A DNA stretch of 64,000 nt, taken from contig CM061243.1 of assembly GCA_030848705.1 (NCBI GenBank), positions 116,832,674 to 116,896,673 on the forward strand, in the 5' to 3' direction. The notes below the pieces were generated by a model. It did not search any database and was not told the DNA's origin. It was given only the letters and a program-made list of their open reading frames with translations. Positions 41,216-53,958 of this stretch are shown here, piece by piece (the first letter of the stretch is position 1; each line of letters begins with the position of its first letter). The position numbers and the translations under genes are program-made. Source of the stretch: Heracleum sosnowskyi (taxonomy: Eukaryota > Streptophyta > Magnoliopsida > Apiales > Apiaceae).

Positions 41216-42671
41216 TTTATGATGGTGGAGGAGTTGTTGAAGTTGAGATAGAAAATCTTGAGAAAGGAGTTGTCGGAGAGATTAGTCAAGATTTGGGAAG
41301 GCGAAAATGACAAGTTGTTGCTTAAACTTAGAGAAAGGCTTGACAGGTTTGTTTTGAGAATGCCCTTGTAAAGAATTTTAGTTTTTATAAGAATTTTGTC
41401 TTCTTGATTTTGTAGTATATGATGTCTAGAATTTAAGATATATGTTATGGTTATTTGTGTTGAATTTTGCATAGTTGGGATTCATAGGTTTGTTTTAAGC
41501 ATGCCTATGTCATTATCTTGATTGTGATTGTATATGGAGAGAAATTTTTGTTAGATAAGAATTTTTCTTCTTGCTTTTGTGGTAGGTGATGTGTGTAGAC
41601 AAGAATTTCATTTTCTTGGTTTTTTAGTATGTTATATGTATAGTCAAGAATTTCATTTTCTTGGTTTTGTAGTATGTGAATTTCGATCCTTGTTTGTGTT
41701 GAATATTGCATAGTTGGGATTGAATTACCCAAAATTGAAGTTAGATTTGAGCATTTGAATGTTGATGCAAAAGTGTATGTAGGAAGCAAGGCTTTGCCTA
41801 GTTTCTTGAATTTTGTAGGGAATATATTGGAGGTAAGACATGCATACATACAAGATGTTATTTAGTTTTTTTTATTGGCTTCTTGTTGGTTTCGATTCTG
41901 AGAGATTTTTTTTTTAAAAGGATTTTTGAACTACCTCCACATAGTACCAAATAGAAAGAAGGATTTGTCTATACTTCGTGATAGTAGTGGAATCATCAAG
42001 CCTTGCAGGTAACTAGATTAGAGGGAATGACTAATTTTGGTTTAGTATGTTGTGTTGGTTTTCTGTTTTAAGATATCTAAATATTGTATAGTTTAATATT
42101 TTGTTGTGTTTTGTGTGTGCTTGCAGGATGACATTGCTTTTAGGGCCGCCTAGTTCTGGAAAGACAACGTTGCTGCTGGCTTTGGCTGGAAAGCTTGATC
42201 ATGATCTTAAGGTATGTTAGCTACAACTTCTACTTATATGTAGTTTTTTTCTTCTTTCTTTTTTCTGATCACAAGCTAGTAAGATTATCAACCTGAAAAT
42301 TTTAATGTTTGTAAATTTGCAATGCTAGACTTCCGGGAGTGTGACTTACAATGGTCATGGTATGCACGAATTCATATCCCAGAGGACTGCTGCCTATATC
42401 AGTCAAAATGATTGCCACATAGGAGAAATGATTGTGAGAGAAACTTTGGCCTCCTCTGTAAGGTGTTAGGGAGTCGGATCTCGTTATGGTCAGCAATAAG
42501 ATGTTCCGTTGTAGAATATCGTAGTACATTTTCTAATTATTCACTTGGAAGTGTATTTTGTCAATGTCGCATAAAATTTCTTATACGTTTGCAGAAATGC
42601 TAGCCGAATTGTCAAGAAGAGAGAAATTGGCAAATGTTAAGCCCGATCCTAATATTGACCTCTTTATGAAG
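41216..42671 (+). pseudogene. PDR-type ABCG transporter pseudogene (N-terminal exons)
   Basis: Six exon remnants of a full-size plant PDR/ABCG transporter (plasma-membrane exporter) are in order: A 41216-41346 (LSERLVKIWEGENDKLLLKL); B about 41713-41832 (LPKIEVRFEHLNVDAK); C 41921-42008 (FLNYLHIVPNRKKDLSIL); D 42127-42211, with Walker A GPPSSGKTT; E 42329-42488 (SVTYNGHGMHEF, AAYISQNDCHIGEM); F 42595-42671 (EMLAELSRREKLANVKPDP). GT-AG borders are kept at most junctions. Exon A has a frameshift and exon E a TAG at 42467. The ABC signature, Walker B, both transmembrane domains and the second half are missing, so it cannot be a transporter. Confidence 0.9.
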
Positions 42672-43699
42672 GTAATTTGTGTTCTTCAAACAAATGTGCA
42701 CTATACAATTGACTTATGTCTTACTTTAAGATCCCTATGAAACCAAGTGATCTTTATTTCCCTAAATGATGTTTAGCACTATTTCCGGAAGTTTCACTTT
42801 TTTTTGTCTTTTTATTCTTCCCAAAATGACACTATCCCATGCAAAAGATTTTCATCATACAATATGAGTGCTTTCCCATTAACCCTTCAAACTAAAGCAC
42901 ATGATCGGGCATCCACTTTAGATTTGAACTTATAGAAGTTGAAAATTTAAAAATTACCATGTTATTTTAATAGGTCTTTTTAAAAGTTTATTATCATTCT
43001 TTGGTAGAAAATTGTCAAGGTTAAATTTGAAAAGAAAATACGATAATTGAATATATTTTTTTGAAAAAGAAGTCAAAACTTTAATACTCAATAAGCTCAA
43101 ACAAACTCGATTAAAACCTTCTAAACTTGATGAAAACTCGATAAACAAAAAACTTGTTAAAAAACTTGTTAAAAAATCCCGATAAACTCAAAAACTCGTT
43201 AATAGCTCGAACTCCACTCGTTTACTATAAACAAATCGACCTTTTGTGCTCGATAATCTTTAGGCTTAACTCAGATGAAAAAACTCTTAACTCAGAACTC
43301 CATAATCAAAAACTCGAATCGAATTATATCCCTACGTGTAAGCTTCATAAATATTTTTTTTAATTTCTATTTTGCAATATACTAATCATCCTCCATATTC
43401 TCCTGCAGCTTGTATCTGGTGGATCTGTCTTTAGAAAGAAGTTATTGTGCTTTGCTAGTTTGTTCAATAACAGGATCACATTAGATAACATCAGCAGGTA
43501 GGGACCTGCAACAAATCTTATGTATGTTTGTTCTTGCAATTCAATTTGATATCATTTACTTGTTTTAGCTGGTAAGTGATCATTGTTTCCTTCAGTACTG
43601 TTTAACATGCGTCGATTAGTGAATATATTCAAGTACATAGGAATCACTGCATCTGGAACCAACGAATATCTATATTTCAGCTTTGGGAAAGATTGAAAT
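42672..43699. other. Remainder beyond ABCG exons, no gene confirmed
   Basis: A GC-richer block at about 43409-43499 lies between a CAG acceptor-like and a GT donor-like site, but its translation (LVSGGSVFRKKLL) did not match the expected next ABCG exon. The rest is AT-rich, with CTCGATAAAC and CTCGTTAA words repeated near 43080-43320. Confidence 0.4.
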
Positions 43700-44002
43700 T
43701 GTTAGTCAAATCCTTTTAATGTTAAATTTGGACTCGTTTTTGTGAAACTGTAATTTCTGTAAGTATTTTGTATGTATAATATGAAGAAGATGGACTAGAG
43801 AGAGAAAGTTTGTTGAGGAAAAATAAAATTGTACTAAATGAATTAGCCTGAGTATGTATAGTTTGAGTTTATAAATACAAGCCAGATTTAATCTTGGCGG
43901 GAGAAACCGTTACTCTAACTGACTAGCTAATAAAAGGAAAATACAAAAATACATAATGAAATGCCAGCATGTAAATCTAGACATCAAGTGATATCACCAA
44001 CA
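43700..44002 (-). repeat. 3' LTR of decayed copia element
   Basis: It is 303 bp long, begins TGTTAG and ends CCAACA (near-inverted ends), next to a purine run. It was identified from its ends and position only; no second LTR exists in the window for comparison. Confidence 0.65.
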
Positions 44003-44033
44003 CCCCCCCCCCCCCCCTCAAGTTGGAGGGGGA
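44003..44033 (-). other. Polypurine tract with long C-run on plus strand
   Basis: On the minus strand a CTCCAACTTGAG core lies between GGGGG and an uninterrupted run of about 16 G. The length of the run is unusual and prone to slippage. Confidence 0.7.
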
Positions 44034-44044
44034 TAATGCACACC

Positions 44045-47000
44045 CAACTTGCTGATAAGCTTAGCATGGTGTATGCCAGTAAGAGGTTTAGTGCAAATAT
44101 CAGCTAATTGGTTGAGAGTTGGAACATAAGACAGAGAAATGAGACCGGAGACCATTTTTTCCGAACGAAATGACAATCAATATTAATGTGTTTCGTTCGT
44201 TCGTGAAAAACTGGATTTTTGGCTATGTATGTTGCAGCTTGGTTGTCACATTTTACAGGAATAGGAAGAATATCAGGGACCTCTAGTTCTTGTAATAACC
44301 TGGACAACCAAGCAAGTTCAGCAGTAATGCGTCTGAGAGAACGGTAATCAGCTTCGGATGACGATTAAGAGACAGTATGTTGCTTTTTCGACTTCTAGGA
44401 GATGATAGAACCACCAAGAAGAACAATGTAGCCACTGACTGACTTTGGTGTATGAGAACAAGATGCCCAGTTAGCATCACAATATGCTTCTAAAGAGAAA
44501 GAAGGAGAAGAATTGAGCAATAAGCCTTGAGATGGTACTGATTTTAAATATCTAAGAACATGAGTTGCAACATTCCAATGTGGAAGTCTGGGAGTAGCCA
44601 TGAATTGACTAAGGTGTTGAACTGCAAAACCCAGATCTGGATGAGTGTGTGTAAGAAAATTATGTTTCCCAACTAGCTTCCTGTATTTTGATGAATCAGG
44701 ATATATATCTCCCACATCAGGAAGTAACTTGCATGAAAGTTCTAGTGGATTGACCACAGGAGAAAAATCACAACAACCAAATTCAGTGAGTAGATCATTT
44801 GTGAACTTGTTCTGAGAAATAACCATACTAGTAGGAACAGTAGTGAACTCTAAACCCAAAAAATAATGAAGATTTCCCAAGTCTTTTATTTTAAAAGTAG
44901 AGTCCAGAAACTACTTGATGAATGTGATTTCTGTGTCATCATTTCCAACTACCAGATTGTCATCAACATATATGGCAAGAAAAACAACTAAAGTACTTTG
45001 TTTCTTATACAGAAGAGAATAATCATTTTTAGAAGATTCATATCCCATAGAAAAGAGAGTAGTAGTAAGCTTTTCAAACTAATTTCTTGAAGTTTGTTTG
45101 AGTCCATAGAGGGATTTAATTAGCTTGCAAACAAGATGAGGATCAGAAATAGAAAGACCTAGAGGAACCTTCATGTAAACATCCTCATGGAGATCTCCAT
45201 GTAAAAACGCATTGTTAACATCAAGTTGATACATTTTCCAACCTTTCTTGACAGCAATAGCAACTAAACTTCTTATTGTGGTCATTTTGACAACAGGTGA
45301 AAAAGTCTTAGTATAATCAATTCAAGCTTTTTGAGTGAAACCTTTAACCACTAGACGAGCCTTGTACCTCTCAATACTACCATCAGCATGCTGTTTTACC
45401 TTAAAAACCCACTTACGATTGATTGTTTTCTTGCCAGGAGGGAGTGGGACCAGTTCCCAAGTGTTATTTGCTTCTAATGCAGCAAACTCATTAGAAATGG
45501 CCTATTGCCATTCTAGATATTGTGAAGCAATTTCATAACTTGAAGGTTCAGATGGTGGTAATGACATAGATGATGCAGAAATAGTATTACAACAAATAGA
45601 TTGAATTGGTGATTGAGGGGAAGGAATGCAAAGAGAAGTAAGAGTAGTGTCACATATAAACAGTATTGCATTGTGATTTATAAGGGTGAATGTAATCATG
45701 AAGATATGTAGGAAGTTTAGAAGTTCTAGTGGAATGTCTAGTAGGTATATTAGTGGTTGGTAATGTATGAGACTGTGTTATGGAAATTGAGGAATCTGAA
45801 ATTGCATAATCAGAATTGAAAACTGGATCAGATGAGGAATGAGGAAAACTTAGGTTTGGAGAATACATGTATGGAGAAATTGGAGAATTAGTTGTAGAAT
45901 AATTAGGAGTGTTTACCTCAGAAGAATGGTATAAGTCTGGAACATGTATGGGAAAAACATAAGGAGATTTTGAATGAACAAATAGAAATATGGATTCGTG
46001 AAAAATAACATCCCTGGAGATGATTATTTCATTAGTGTGAATATTGAGAACTTTGTATGCCTTCTTTCCATATGGATATCCTAAAAAATGCATGTGTCTA
46101 CTCTAGATGAAAATTTATCTCTAGTTGATTTAGGTGTAGTAACATAACATAAACACCCAAAAGGTTTTAAACGACTGTAATTAGGGAAAGAATTGAATAA
46201 AAGTTCATAAGGAGACTTGCCTTGTAGGACTTTGGAAGGAAATATGTTAATGAGGTAGGTGGTTGTAGGTACACAGTCACCCCAATAGGCAATAGGTAAA
46301 TTTGACTGATAGAGAAGAGCTCTTGAAGTTTCAAGAATATGTTTGTGCTTTCTTTCAACCACCCCATTCTGTTGGGGTGTGTGAGCACATGATGTTTGAT
46401 GAAGAATGCCTTGAGATTGAAGGAAAGTAGTAGCAGAGGTAGATGAACTAAGTTCTAGAGCATTATATGTTCTTATGGAAGCAATTTGAGACTGAAAATG
46501 GACTTTAACTAGAGTGATAAAATTCTTAATAAAAGGGAGAACATTACTTTTATGAGATAAAAGATGTGTACAGGTGGTTCTAGTAAAATCATCCACAATG
46601 GTAATGAAGTACCTATATTTGTTATAGGTGTGAACCTTAGACCATCTCCAACCAAGAACACCAAAATAGTGTCACTATAACACTATTTTGGTGTCAAAAA
46701 GACATCATCCATAAAATGAACTCCAACCAAGGGACACTATACTTGTCACTAAAAAGAATCTTTCACCAATAAAATAGAATATTCTAACTTTGTTCATTTT
46801 TTATATTATAAATAACTTCTTATTTATCATTATGATTTTATGATTTTATTTTTATAATTAAATCTAGTGTGTTGTTTATAATTCATGATTTAAAAAAATT
46901 GTGAAAGTTTAAAGTAAAAAAAATTAAAAAATAAAATTTAAAAGATTAGAATAAAAAGATACAAAAAAATATTTTAGAATTAACAAGAGTTAAGAAGAAA

Positions 47001-47770
47001 AGAAGTTTCAATTGATAAAATCTTAAGTTAAAATTTACAAAAAAAATTAACTTTATTAGGACATAGATGAAAAAAATCTGTTTTGTTAACAAACATAGGG
47101 GTATTGTTGGAATTTTGAAAGTCACCAAATTTGGTGTCAAAGGATCACCAAATGTACTTTTGTCACCAAATTTGGTGACCCAAAACTCATTTGGTGACCT
47201 TGGGTCACTATTTTAGTGTTCCATTGGAGTTGCTTTGACACTATACCTATCACTATTATAGTGATTTAGTGTCCGGTTGGAGTTGCTCTTATAAGGTCCC
47301 CAAAGATCAATATGGAGATGTTGAAACTTGGTAGTAGTACTAATTTTACTATGTGGAAATGACAATCTATGTTGTCTTGCTTTTGCACAAACAGTACATG
47401 AATTCAGAAAATCAGTACAAGTATTGTCAAGCTTACACAGAGATAGTGTTTTAAGCTTTGACATAGGCAGATGACCTAGTCTAGTGTGCCACAGGAAATG
47501 AGTTTTATTACAAGTAACAGAATTGGAACATGAGAAAATAGATGAAACAAGAACAATAGATGAAGTAGATGGAACAGTTGGAGAAAGCAAGTACAAGCCT
47601 TTGCAGGATCTACCAAGAACCAGAGGCCTCTTCTGAGAAGAGTCCTGCAAAAAACAAGTGTCAGGAGTGAAAGAAATGGTACATTGGAATTGTTGAGTCA
47701 ATTTGGTAATGTAAATGAGATTATGTTTAAACAGAGGTACATATAAAACATCATGTAAAACAATGACTTT
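44045..47770 (-). pseudogene. Decayed copia Pol
   Basis: From 47770 downwards: pre-integrase finger (LWHTRLGHLPMSKLK, CTVCAKARQ); integrase, split by a MITE at 46640-47288; PQQNGVVERKH with its Glu; RT part 45285-45079 (MYQLDVNNAFLHGDLHEDVY); later RT and RNase H (44880-44395: MGNLHYFLGLEF, YCDANWASC); end of RNase H (44307-44104: CDNQAATYIAKNPVFHERTK). The second integrase Asp is replaced by Tyr (RTYNALEL). Several stops and frameshifts lie between blocks, including in the RT where YVDD should be, so the protein is dead. Confidence 0.88.
46640..47288. mobile_element. PIF/Harbinger-like MITE inside copia integrase
   Basis: The left end reads GACCATCTCCAACCAAGAACAC; the right end, reverse-complemented, reads GAGCAACTCCAACCGGACAC. 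TTA flanks both sides (46637-46639 and 47289-47291). Taking out the 649-bp insert and one TTA brings the integrase reading frame back into register across the site, which confirms both the borders and the duplication. The interior has short inverted AAATAGTGTCAC/GTGACACTATTT-type segments and no gene. Confidence 0.88.
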
Positions 47771-48993
47771 TGTTAGATATGAATATCACTAGTAAACTAG
47801 ACATAGGGGGGGTGAATGGATAGTTTGAATGTTTTTCTATTCTTGAAACTAAGATCTGTATTAGATTGTGTATGTATGAGAATGCGGAAATAAAATAAAC
47901 AGAACACACACAATCACTTTAATCTACTTTGTAAAAAGTAAATAAAATACTACAGCTTCCAAAATTTCACAACTGAAATTCTGGCTTCTAAACAAGAACA
48001 GTGTTTTCTTGCTTTCTTACAGAGAAAAGAGTGCTTGAATAATTCTATGTGTATCTCTCTTACAGCTAACTATAGGGTGTGCACAATATATATAAGACCT
48101 ATACAAACTTGTGCACACACCTAATTACACAGCTACCCCTAACTGTAACTCCATCTTGTTTTACCATAAGAGGTTGACTGTGTCAGGAAGGACCACTTGC
48201 ATTCTGTCGTCCTTTCCCTTATCTTTAGCTGCTTGTCTCTATTATTTCTCTCCAAGTTTCGCTGTAGATTTGCCATCTGTCTTAGGACCACTTAGCCGTA
48301 ACAGATGCTTCAGTATTTGTCTCCATGATCTTTGATTCCGTACCTTGATTTGTCTTGTTGTAAAACGTCTAAGTGTTGATATCGTGAACTCCAGTATACT
48401 CCTTATCCTGTGACTTGTCGACATAGAGCATTTCTGACTTTGCTATATGAGGACTTTGCTATATGAGTATTTTAGGAGTATGCGATATGGCATATTTCGG
48501 ACTTCGCGATATAGCCTTTGAGGACTTCACGATCTAGTACATTTCAGACTATGCGATCTCAACACTTCACAACATTTGCCTTGAGGACTTCACGACATAG
48601 TTCATTTCAGACTATGCGATCTCAGCACTTCACGACATGGATTTTGAGGACTTCACGACATACCTCATTCTGACTTCACGATCTAGGGACTTAGACAAAT
48701 TCTGCAACTTATTTCTTCAAGGCCTTATTCACTTTAATCATGCTGCATGAACAAATTGAACTTCTTCCAGGACATTTATTTCATGACCTATATACATTCT
48801 AGGTGCAAGAAACTTAATAAGCTCGTTATAAAATTGAGCATACAGAATAGATCTAAGTACATGAAAACAAGACAAGTACAATATAGACCTATACTATACC
48901 CCAGTGATAAACTTCACTAGGTCATGTAGAGTGACATAGTCACAAGATGTAGGCTTGTTAATAGTGGTATTCAGACATGCCTTGAGCCTAACA
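47771..48993 (-). repeat. 3' LTR of second Sirevirus-like element
   Basis: It is 1223 bp long, begins TGTTAG and ends CTAACA. It includes a degenerate array (48430-48690) of GACTTCGCGATATAG-like words. Confidence 0.92.
48430..48690. repeat. GACTTCGCGATATAG-like array in LTR
   Basis: Variants include GACTTTGCTATATGA, GACTTCGCGATATAG, GACTTCACGATCTAG, GACTATGCGATCTCA and GACTTCACGACATAG, about ten in 260 bp. An inverted set occurs at 54076-54490. Confidence 0.8.
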
Positions 48994-49006
48994 ATCTCCC
49001 CCAAAT
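48994..49006 (-). other. Polypurine tract
   Basis: The minus strand reads TTTGGGGGAGAT just inside the 3' LTR. Confidence 0.85.
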
Positions 49007-49155
49007 TGTGAGTAAGAAACTTAGGCACAATTTCATGTCTGATAACAACCCTACCTTACATAAAAGGAATCATATTTCAGAGAAAACAGCAGAAGAACAT
49101 TATGAACAGGATTTGATTTCAAACAGAAAATGATAGCTTACAGATGATTTTTCTG

Positions 49156-52100
49156 TTACTGAACAGCTTCAGATTCCATTTGTTTTTGTAGATAATCATC
49201 ATAGACTTTCTTCTTTCTAGCTTCTTCCTTTATGTTCATTTCTGAAATGGCTATGAGAATTTCATCCCTTACTGTCAATTCTTCCAAGAGATGAGAGTCT
49301 TCTAAATCTTCAACAACATTTCTCAGAGCACTTTCCACATAAGAGTCCAGGAAATTCATCCTTATTTTGCTTTTCCCTCCATTTTTGTTTTTGTAGTCCA
49401 CTACATAAGGATTGAACTTCACTTTGCGGAGCCCCTTCTTCCTTAGATCCATAGCCTTCTCTTCCATTTCTGCCATCTCCTTTTCTTTATGAATTCTTTT
49501 CTCTTCATTCCAGTTCCTTAGTTCTTCTTGATAATCATATTGCATTTTCAAGTACCTGGCAATTTATATCTTCCAAATCTTTTCTTCTTTTTCCTCAAAG
49601 TTCAGCAAGGCATTGATCCTCTCTAGATCATAGATAGGAAAGTATTGCCAGCTTCCATTTTTCATTTCTTTCTCCCTTCCATCAGTGTACTTGATCTCTA
49701 AATGATCTTGATTAACTTTTACTTCAAAGATCCTTTGAGCTCTCAAGAATGCTAGGGCTTCTTCATCATAGTCTTCATCCAGAGGAGGTACATTTAGCCC
49801 AATGACATTTGTGATCACTCCAGTTTTCTTTGTTATCCTTGTTCTTTTGGCTACACTCTTGATCTTCAAATGCTTCACTAGAGGTAGCTTTCTGGAACAT
49901 GGAGATTTAGTCTTCACTGTCACATCATTTGGAAACAACTTTGATCCTTTCCCTTTTATCCACTGTAGAACTCCACTAGCTGTGACTTTGTGGAAGTGTC
50001 TTTTAGATTTTTACCTTTGTGGTTGTACTTTCATTCTGTGGAAAATCAGTTTCAGAAGCCTTGGTTGCAGATTTTGGTGGATCATTACCAACAGTATCCA
50101 CCCTAGACTTAGAGTCTTGTTTTGTGGTTAAAATACTCCTAGCAATATCCTTGGCTTGCTGATTTCCACTTTTCCTCTTCTCAGCCCCCATCTTTCCATG
50201 ATCATCTTTCTTGTCTTTCTCAGCATCTTTAGATTTCTTAGCTGACTTGCTCCTGCTGCTCTCACTCTTCCCATCCTTATCACTCCTGTGGTAACTTCTT
50301 CTTCTACCACTCTTGTCTTCATCATCCTTGTCTTCCTTATTTTCTTGGCTTACTTTGACTGATTCAGGTATTCTGCTAGAAGTTAGAAATGTTTGTAGAA
50401 TTTGAATTGTTTCAATTTCTTCTACAGTTCTGAATCCCCTCTTTGCTCTCAGCATTTGAATAACCTGAATAATTTTGTCTTTGTTCTTCATCTTCAAGTG
50501 AGTAGGAATGACCAGTTGATCAATGGCATTGGATTTTGAGCTGCTTTGGAAGATTATTGTTCTTGGGTTTGTGATGACTTCAGGCAGTCTTAAGAGTTGA
50601 TCTCTTTGAAGCTCATCATATAATCTTTTAGTGTTTGCTTCTTTCTTCTCAATCAGTTCCAGAAGAGTATCTAACTTAGTGTACTTCAGCTTCTCTAGAG
50701 ATGCAAAGGACAAGTGCCATATGCAATTGTCCTTGGAGACCATGAGTATCTCACTTAGATAAGCTTTTTTTACCCTCCTGACTACCACTGTGAAATATTT
50801 GATTTCCTCCTTTAGTTTGTGTCTGTAGTTCAGGGTGTGCTCATCTACACTGGCTCTGGTGGCTTTCAGAAACTCCAGGAAGGCTTTATCATGATAGATA
50901 TTTGAGTTTGCAACTTCATGTAGCTTGGCCTCAGTGATAATGTCTGTCTTTACTGGTTGAGCAGTTGATGTGATGTGAGGAGCATTGACATCCATGTGCA
51001 TTGTGCCAGGGTAGTATGTAGAAGTGACAGTGCTTTGTTGGCCATCTTTACTGGTGACATTTACTGTAGGAAGGGTGACTGGCTTTAGATTATGCTTTCC
51101 TTTTCCTTCTCCCCCTTAGGCTTGTTATCAGAAGAGATGCCTTGGGCTTCACTAGGAATTGGAAGGTTCGTGCTCTTCATCATTGCAGTCATCATCTGTT
51201 GCTGGACTAGCAGAATGTTGGAAGTTGCATTGCTTTGGTCATCCAGCTTAGAGTTGAGTTGCTCCAAAGAGTTAAAGATTCCTTTGTTTTCATATTTAAG
51301 CTCAGCCACCTCTCTTTCCAGCCTATCAACTTTGGAGAATAATTGCTCAGATTTGAAAGAATTGAGGGATTGATCCTTGAGCTTTGAAAATTCAAATTTG
51401 CTGATGTTGGAGAGAGGGACTTCATCTACCAGCTTATCTCCATATTGGTTCTTCCACATCACTGAAATCATAGAGTTTGAATTGATGTTAGATTGCACCT
51501 GATTTTTTAGCTTGGTAGACAGCTTCTTGAGATTATCAGTGACCAAAGCTAGGGTGCAATCCATCTTGGTGACATTTTGAGCAGTTTTCTGAACTTCCTT
51601 GAGGATGCCATCTACCTTGGGAAAATCAGAAAGATAAGAATTCTTTAGCTTGGTCAAGGATTGATCTGTTTCTTCCTTGATAGGGGAGATTTCTGATTGA
51701 AGACCATTCCCAAGATAGTGCAGAGCCTTGAGCTGATTCTTGTAGACCTCATTGACTGCATCATACACCTCTGCAGGTGACATACTTTTGGCATTTGGCC
51801 CCAAACTTGTAAGATAGTCTTCCCTGAGAAATGCAAGAGCATCCTTGAGTTTCACAATTCTCTTGCCATCCAACCAGGCATCTATATTACCATCATGTTG
51901 GGCCTCATCAATTATTTTGTCTTTTTGAGCTTCAACATCCTCCTTGTGACAGAGAAGAATAACTTCATAATCCTTGTTGGGGAGGCCTGCTGTGAGAAGG
52001 TGTTGAGCTATCTTTGAGAACTCATCAATCTGTGCCACATTTAAGCTTTGGAGGGCTTCTTCCGTCAATAGAGTTGACACAGATGATGATCCTGAAGGCC

Positions 52101-53958
52101 TGTCATGGTGCACAGACCCTAGCCATTGTGACAAAGTGGTCTAAGCCAAGTTAGAGCTAGTGCTAGGCACTTCTGTTGCAGATGAAGGTTCTGCAACAGG
52201 GATGAAAGGTATTTGAGTTTCCTCCAGCCTTGGAATGGTTGTAGAGTATGATGCTATCTCCATTGAAATGGGATGAGTTACAGCATCATCTCTATGTGCC
52301 TATGAAGGCAGTTTCAAGTCCCTAAGGATTGGAGAGTTTGGCACAGAGTCTCCAGTGAAAACTGGTGAATCCTCTGTGTTTTTGTTGGTGTCATTAGAAT
52401 ATGCCCCAGCGTGCATTTCCTGACCAACAGAATGTATGTCCTGGGTGGTGACCACAGTGTCATGCACCATGTCACTTGAAATTGGCTCATTCACAGAATC
52501 AAAAAGTGAATGATCAAAGGTAGGATTGTCATGAGAATGACTCTCCTTAAGAGAAGAAATATTTGCATTTTGAGATTATGAGAGAGATGTGGGGTTGAGA
52601 TTAGATTTTGGCAACTCCCCCTGAGAAATAGGAGGAGTTTCAAGTGTGATGTGCTATCCACTCAGTGTAATGCCACCATGTTGTTCTCCTGAGTCAAGAG
52701 TGAGTTCTTGACTCTGTGCTGACTCTTTACAGGTTGTAGTGGGGAGGCTACTCTTTTCAATGACAGTGTCATGTTGATAGGCCACTGACAGTAACAGGTG
52801 TACCCCTTTTAACACATCTAAATCCTGTTGGGAGGATTCAGTGGAGGCTACTTGTTTGGATTTCTTCTTTTGTCTGGTGAGCTGTGACTCAGTTTCCTCA
52901 CTACCTAAATCTACAGAATCATCAGTAACAGTAATGGCTCTCTTCTTGCTCTTCTTTTTAGTAACAACAACCTTTTGAGAGGTTGGTGCACTTGGCTCCC
53001 TAATAACTAGAGTAGTGTTTGCAGATGGTTGATTGGATGGGTTAGGGAGGCTTGGGTTAGACTCTGAAGCTCCATCAGTCTTAGTCTTCCCTTTCCAGGA
53101 AAGTGAATGATATATGGGCTTATCAAGTGTGTAGGTTTCGAATGTTGCTTGCATATGCTCAGTAACACTCAAAACCACATCCACTTGATTCCTAGTGTCA
53201 AATGTTCCAAAAATGACTTTGGACATGGACTTAGGATAAGCCAGCTTTGTTGTGTCTATACCTTCTACTTCATGCAAGTTATTATCTAAATGATTTAAAA
53301 TGCATTGAATAAAGCGAGGATAGAAGATTTCAGTACCTCTGCCACGTGGAGTTTTGTCTAACCTTTGAGCCAGTTCTCGAATGATAATTGCGCCAACATT
53401 GATTTGTTGATTGTAGGCCAAAGAGTAGGCAAGCTTCACAACAATGTGGCTAATTTGATCATATCCTGTCTTTCTGCACAGGAACACTTTTTGGAGAGCG
53501 TCAAACAAATACGACCACTCCCTCCTAACATTCTTCTTGTTCAACTTGGCCATCTCAATTGTATCAGCATACTTAATTAAGTCCAAAAACTCCACCATAT
53601 GTTTATCATCAGCTTCAACATCATGGTTCTCAGTCTTGAACCCAAAAGTCTCATTTACTTCTTTCTCCCCAAACTGCAATTGCTTTCCTCCAACCGTGCA
53701 ATGTATCTCTATGAATGATGTTCTATCCTCCTTGGCCATGACAGTGCAAGTAGTAGTCCTCCAGAAAGCTTCTAGCAGGTCAACATACACGGGTGGGGTC
53801 ATTGTGAGGGCTTGGTGAAGATAGGAGGTGTTTAAAAAGCGTACAAAGCACATGTACCTTGGGTTGGCTTCAGTATCAGAAGGGATAGTTAGAAAATTGG
53901 TTTTTTTGGGTATGACTAGGGGATTTGATGATGCAGCTGTTTGAGATTTGGGTGTCAT
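49156..53958 (-). pseudogene. Long third coding region (envelope-like position), about 1,600 codons
   Basis: Long minus-strand segments follow one another: 53958-52654 (434 codons), 52494-52300, 52134-51085 (349), 51001-50003 (332), 49938-49564 and 49551-49156. All but the 51001 block share a frame, so they look like one ancient ORF with a few stops and two compensating frameshifts. The first block has a folded N-terminal domain (RYMCFVRFLNTSYLHQALTM, FGEKEVNETFGF), then a basic KKKSKKRA run. Later blocks are Lys/Glu-rich and coiled-coil-like. No signal peptide or membrane helix was seen. Its position matches the extra ORF of Sireviruses; the function is unknown. Confidence 0.65.

Larger units (their letters stand above)
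43700..47770 (-). mobile_element. Decayed copia retrotransposon, 5' part missing
   Basis: The element reads on the minus strand. Its 3' LTR (43700-44002) and polypurine tract are present. Pol fragments follow rightwards up to the pre-integrase region, where the second Sirevirus-like element begins at 47771. Gag and the 5' LTR are not found to the right of that element, so they were lost. Confidence 0.8.

Noticed and set aside
43409..43499. A seventh exon for the ABCG remnant
   Set aside because: It has splice-like borders, but its translation does not match the expected region of PDR transporters.
49156..53958. A true envelope glycoprotein
   Set aside because: No signal peptide, membrane-spanning segment or fusion-type region can be seen; only the genomic position recalls an envelope gene.
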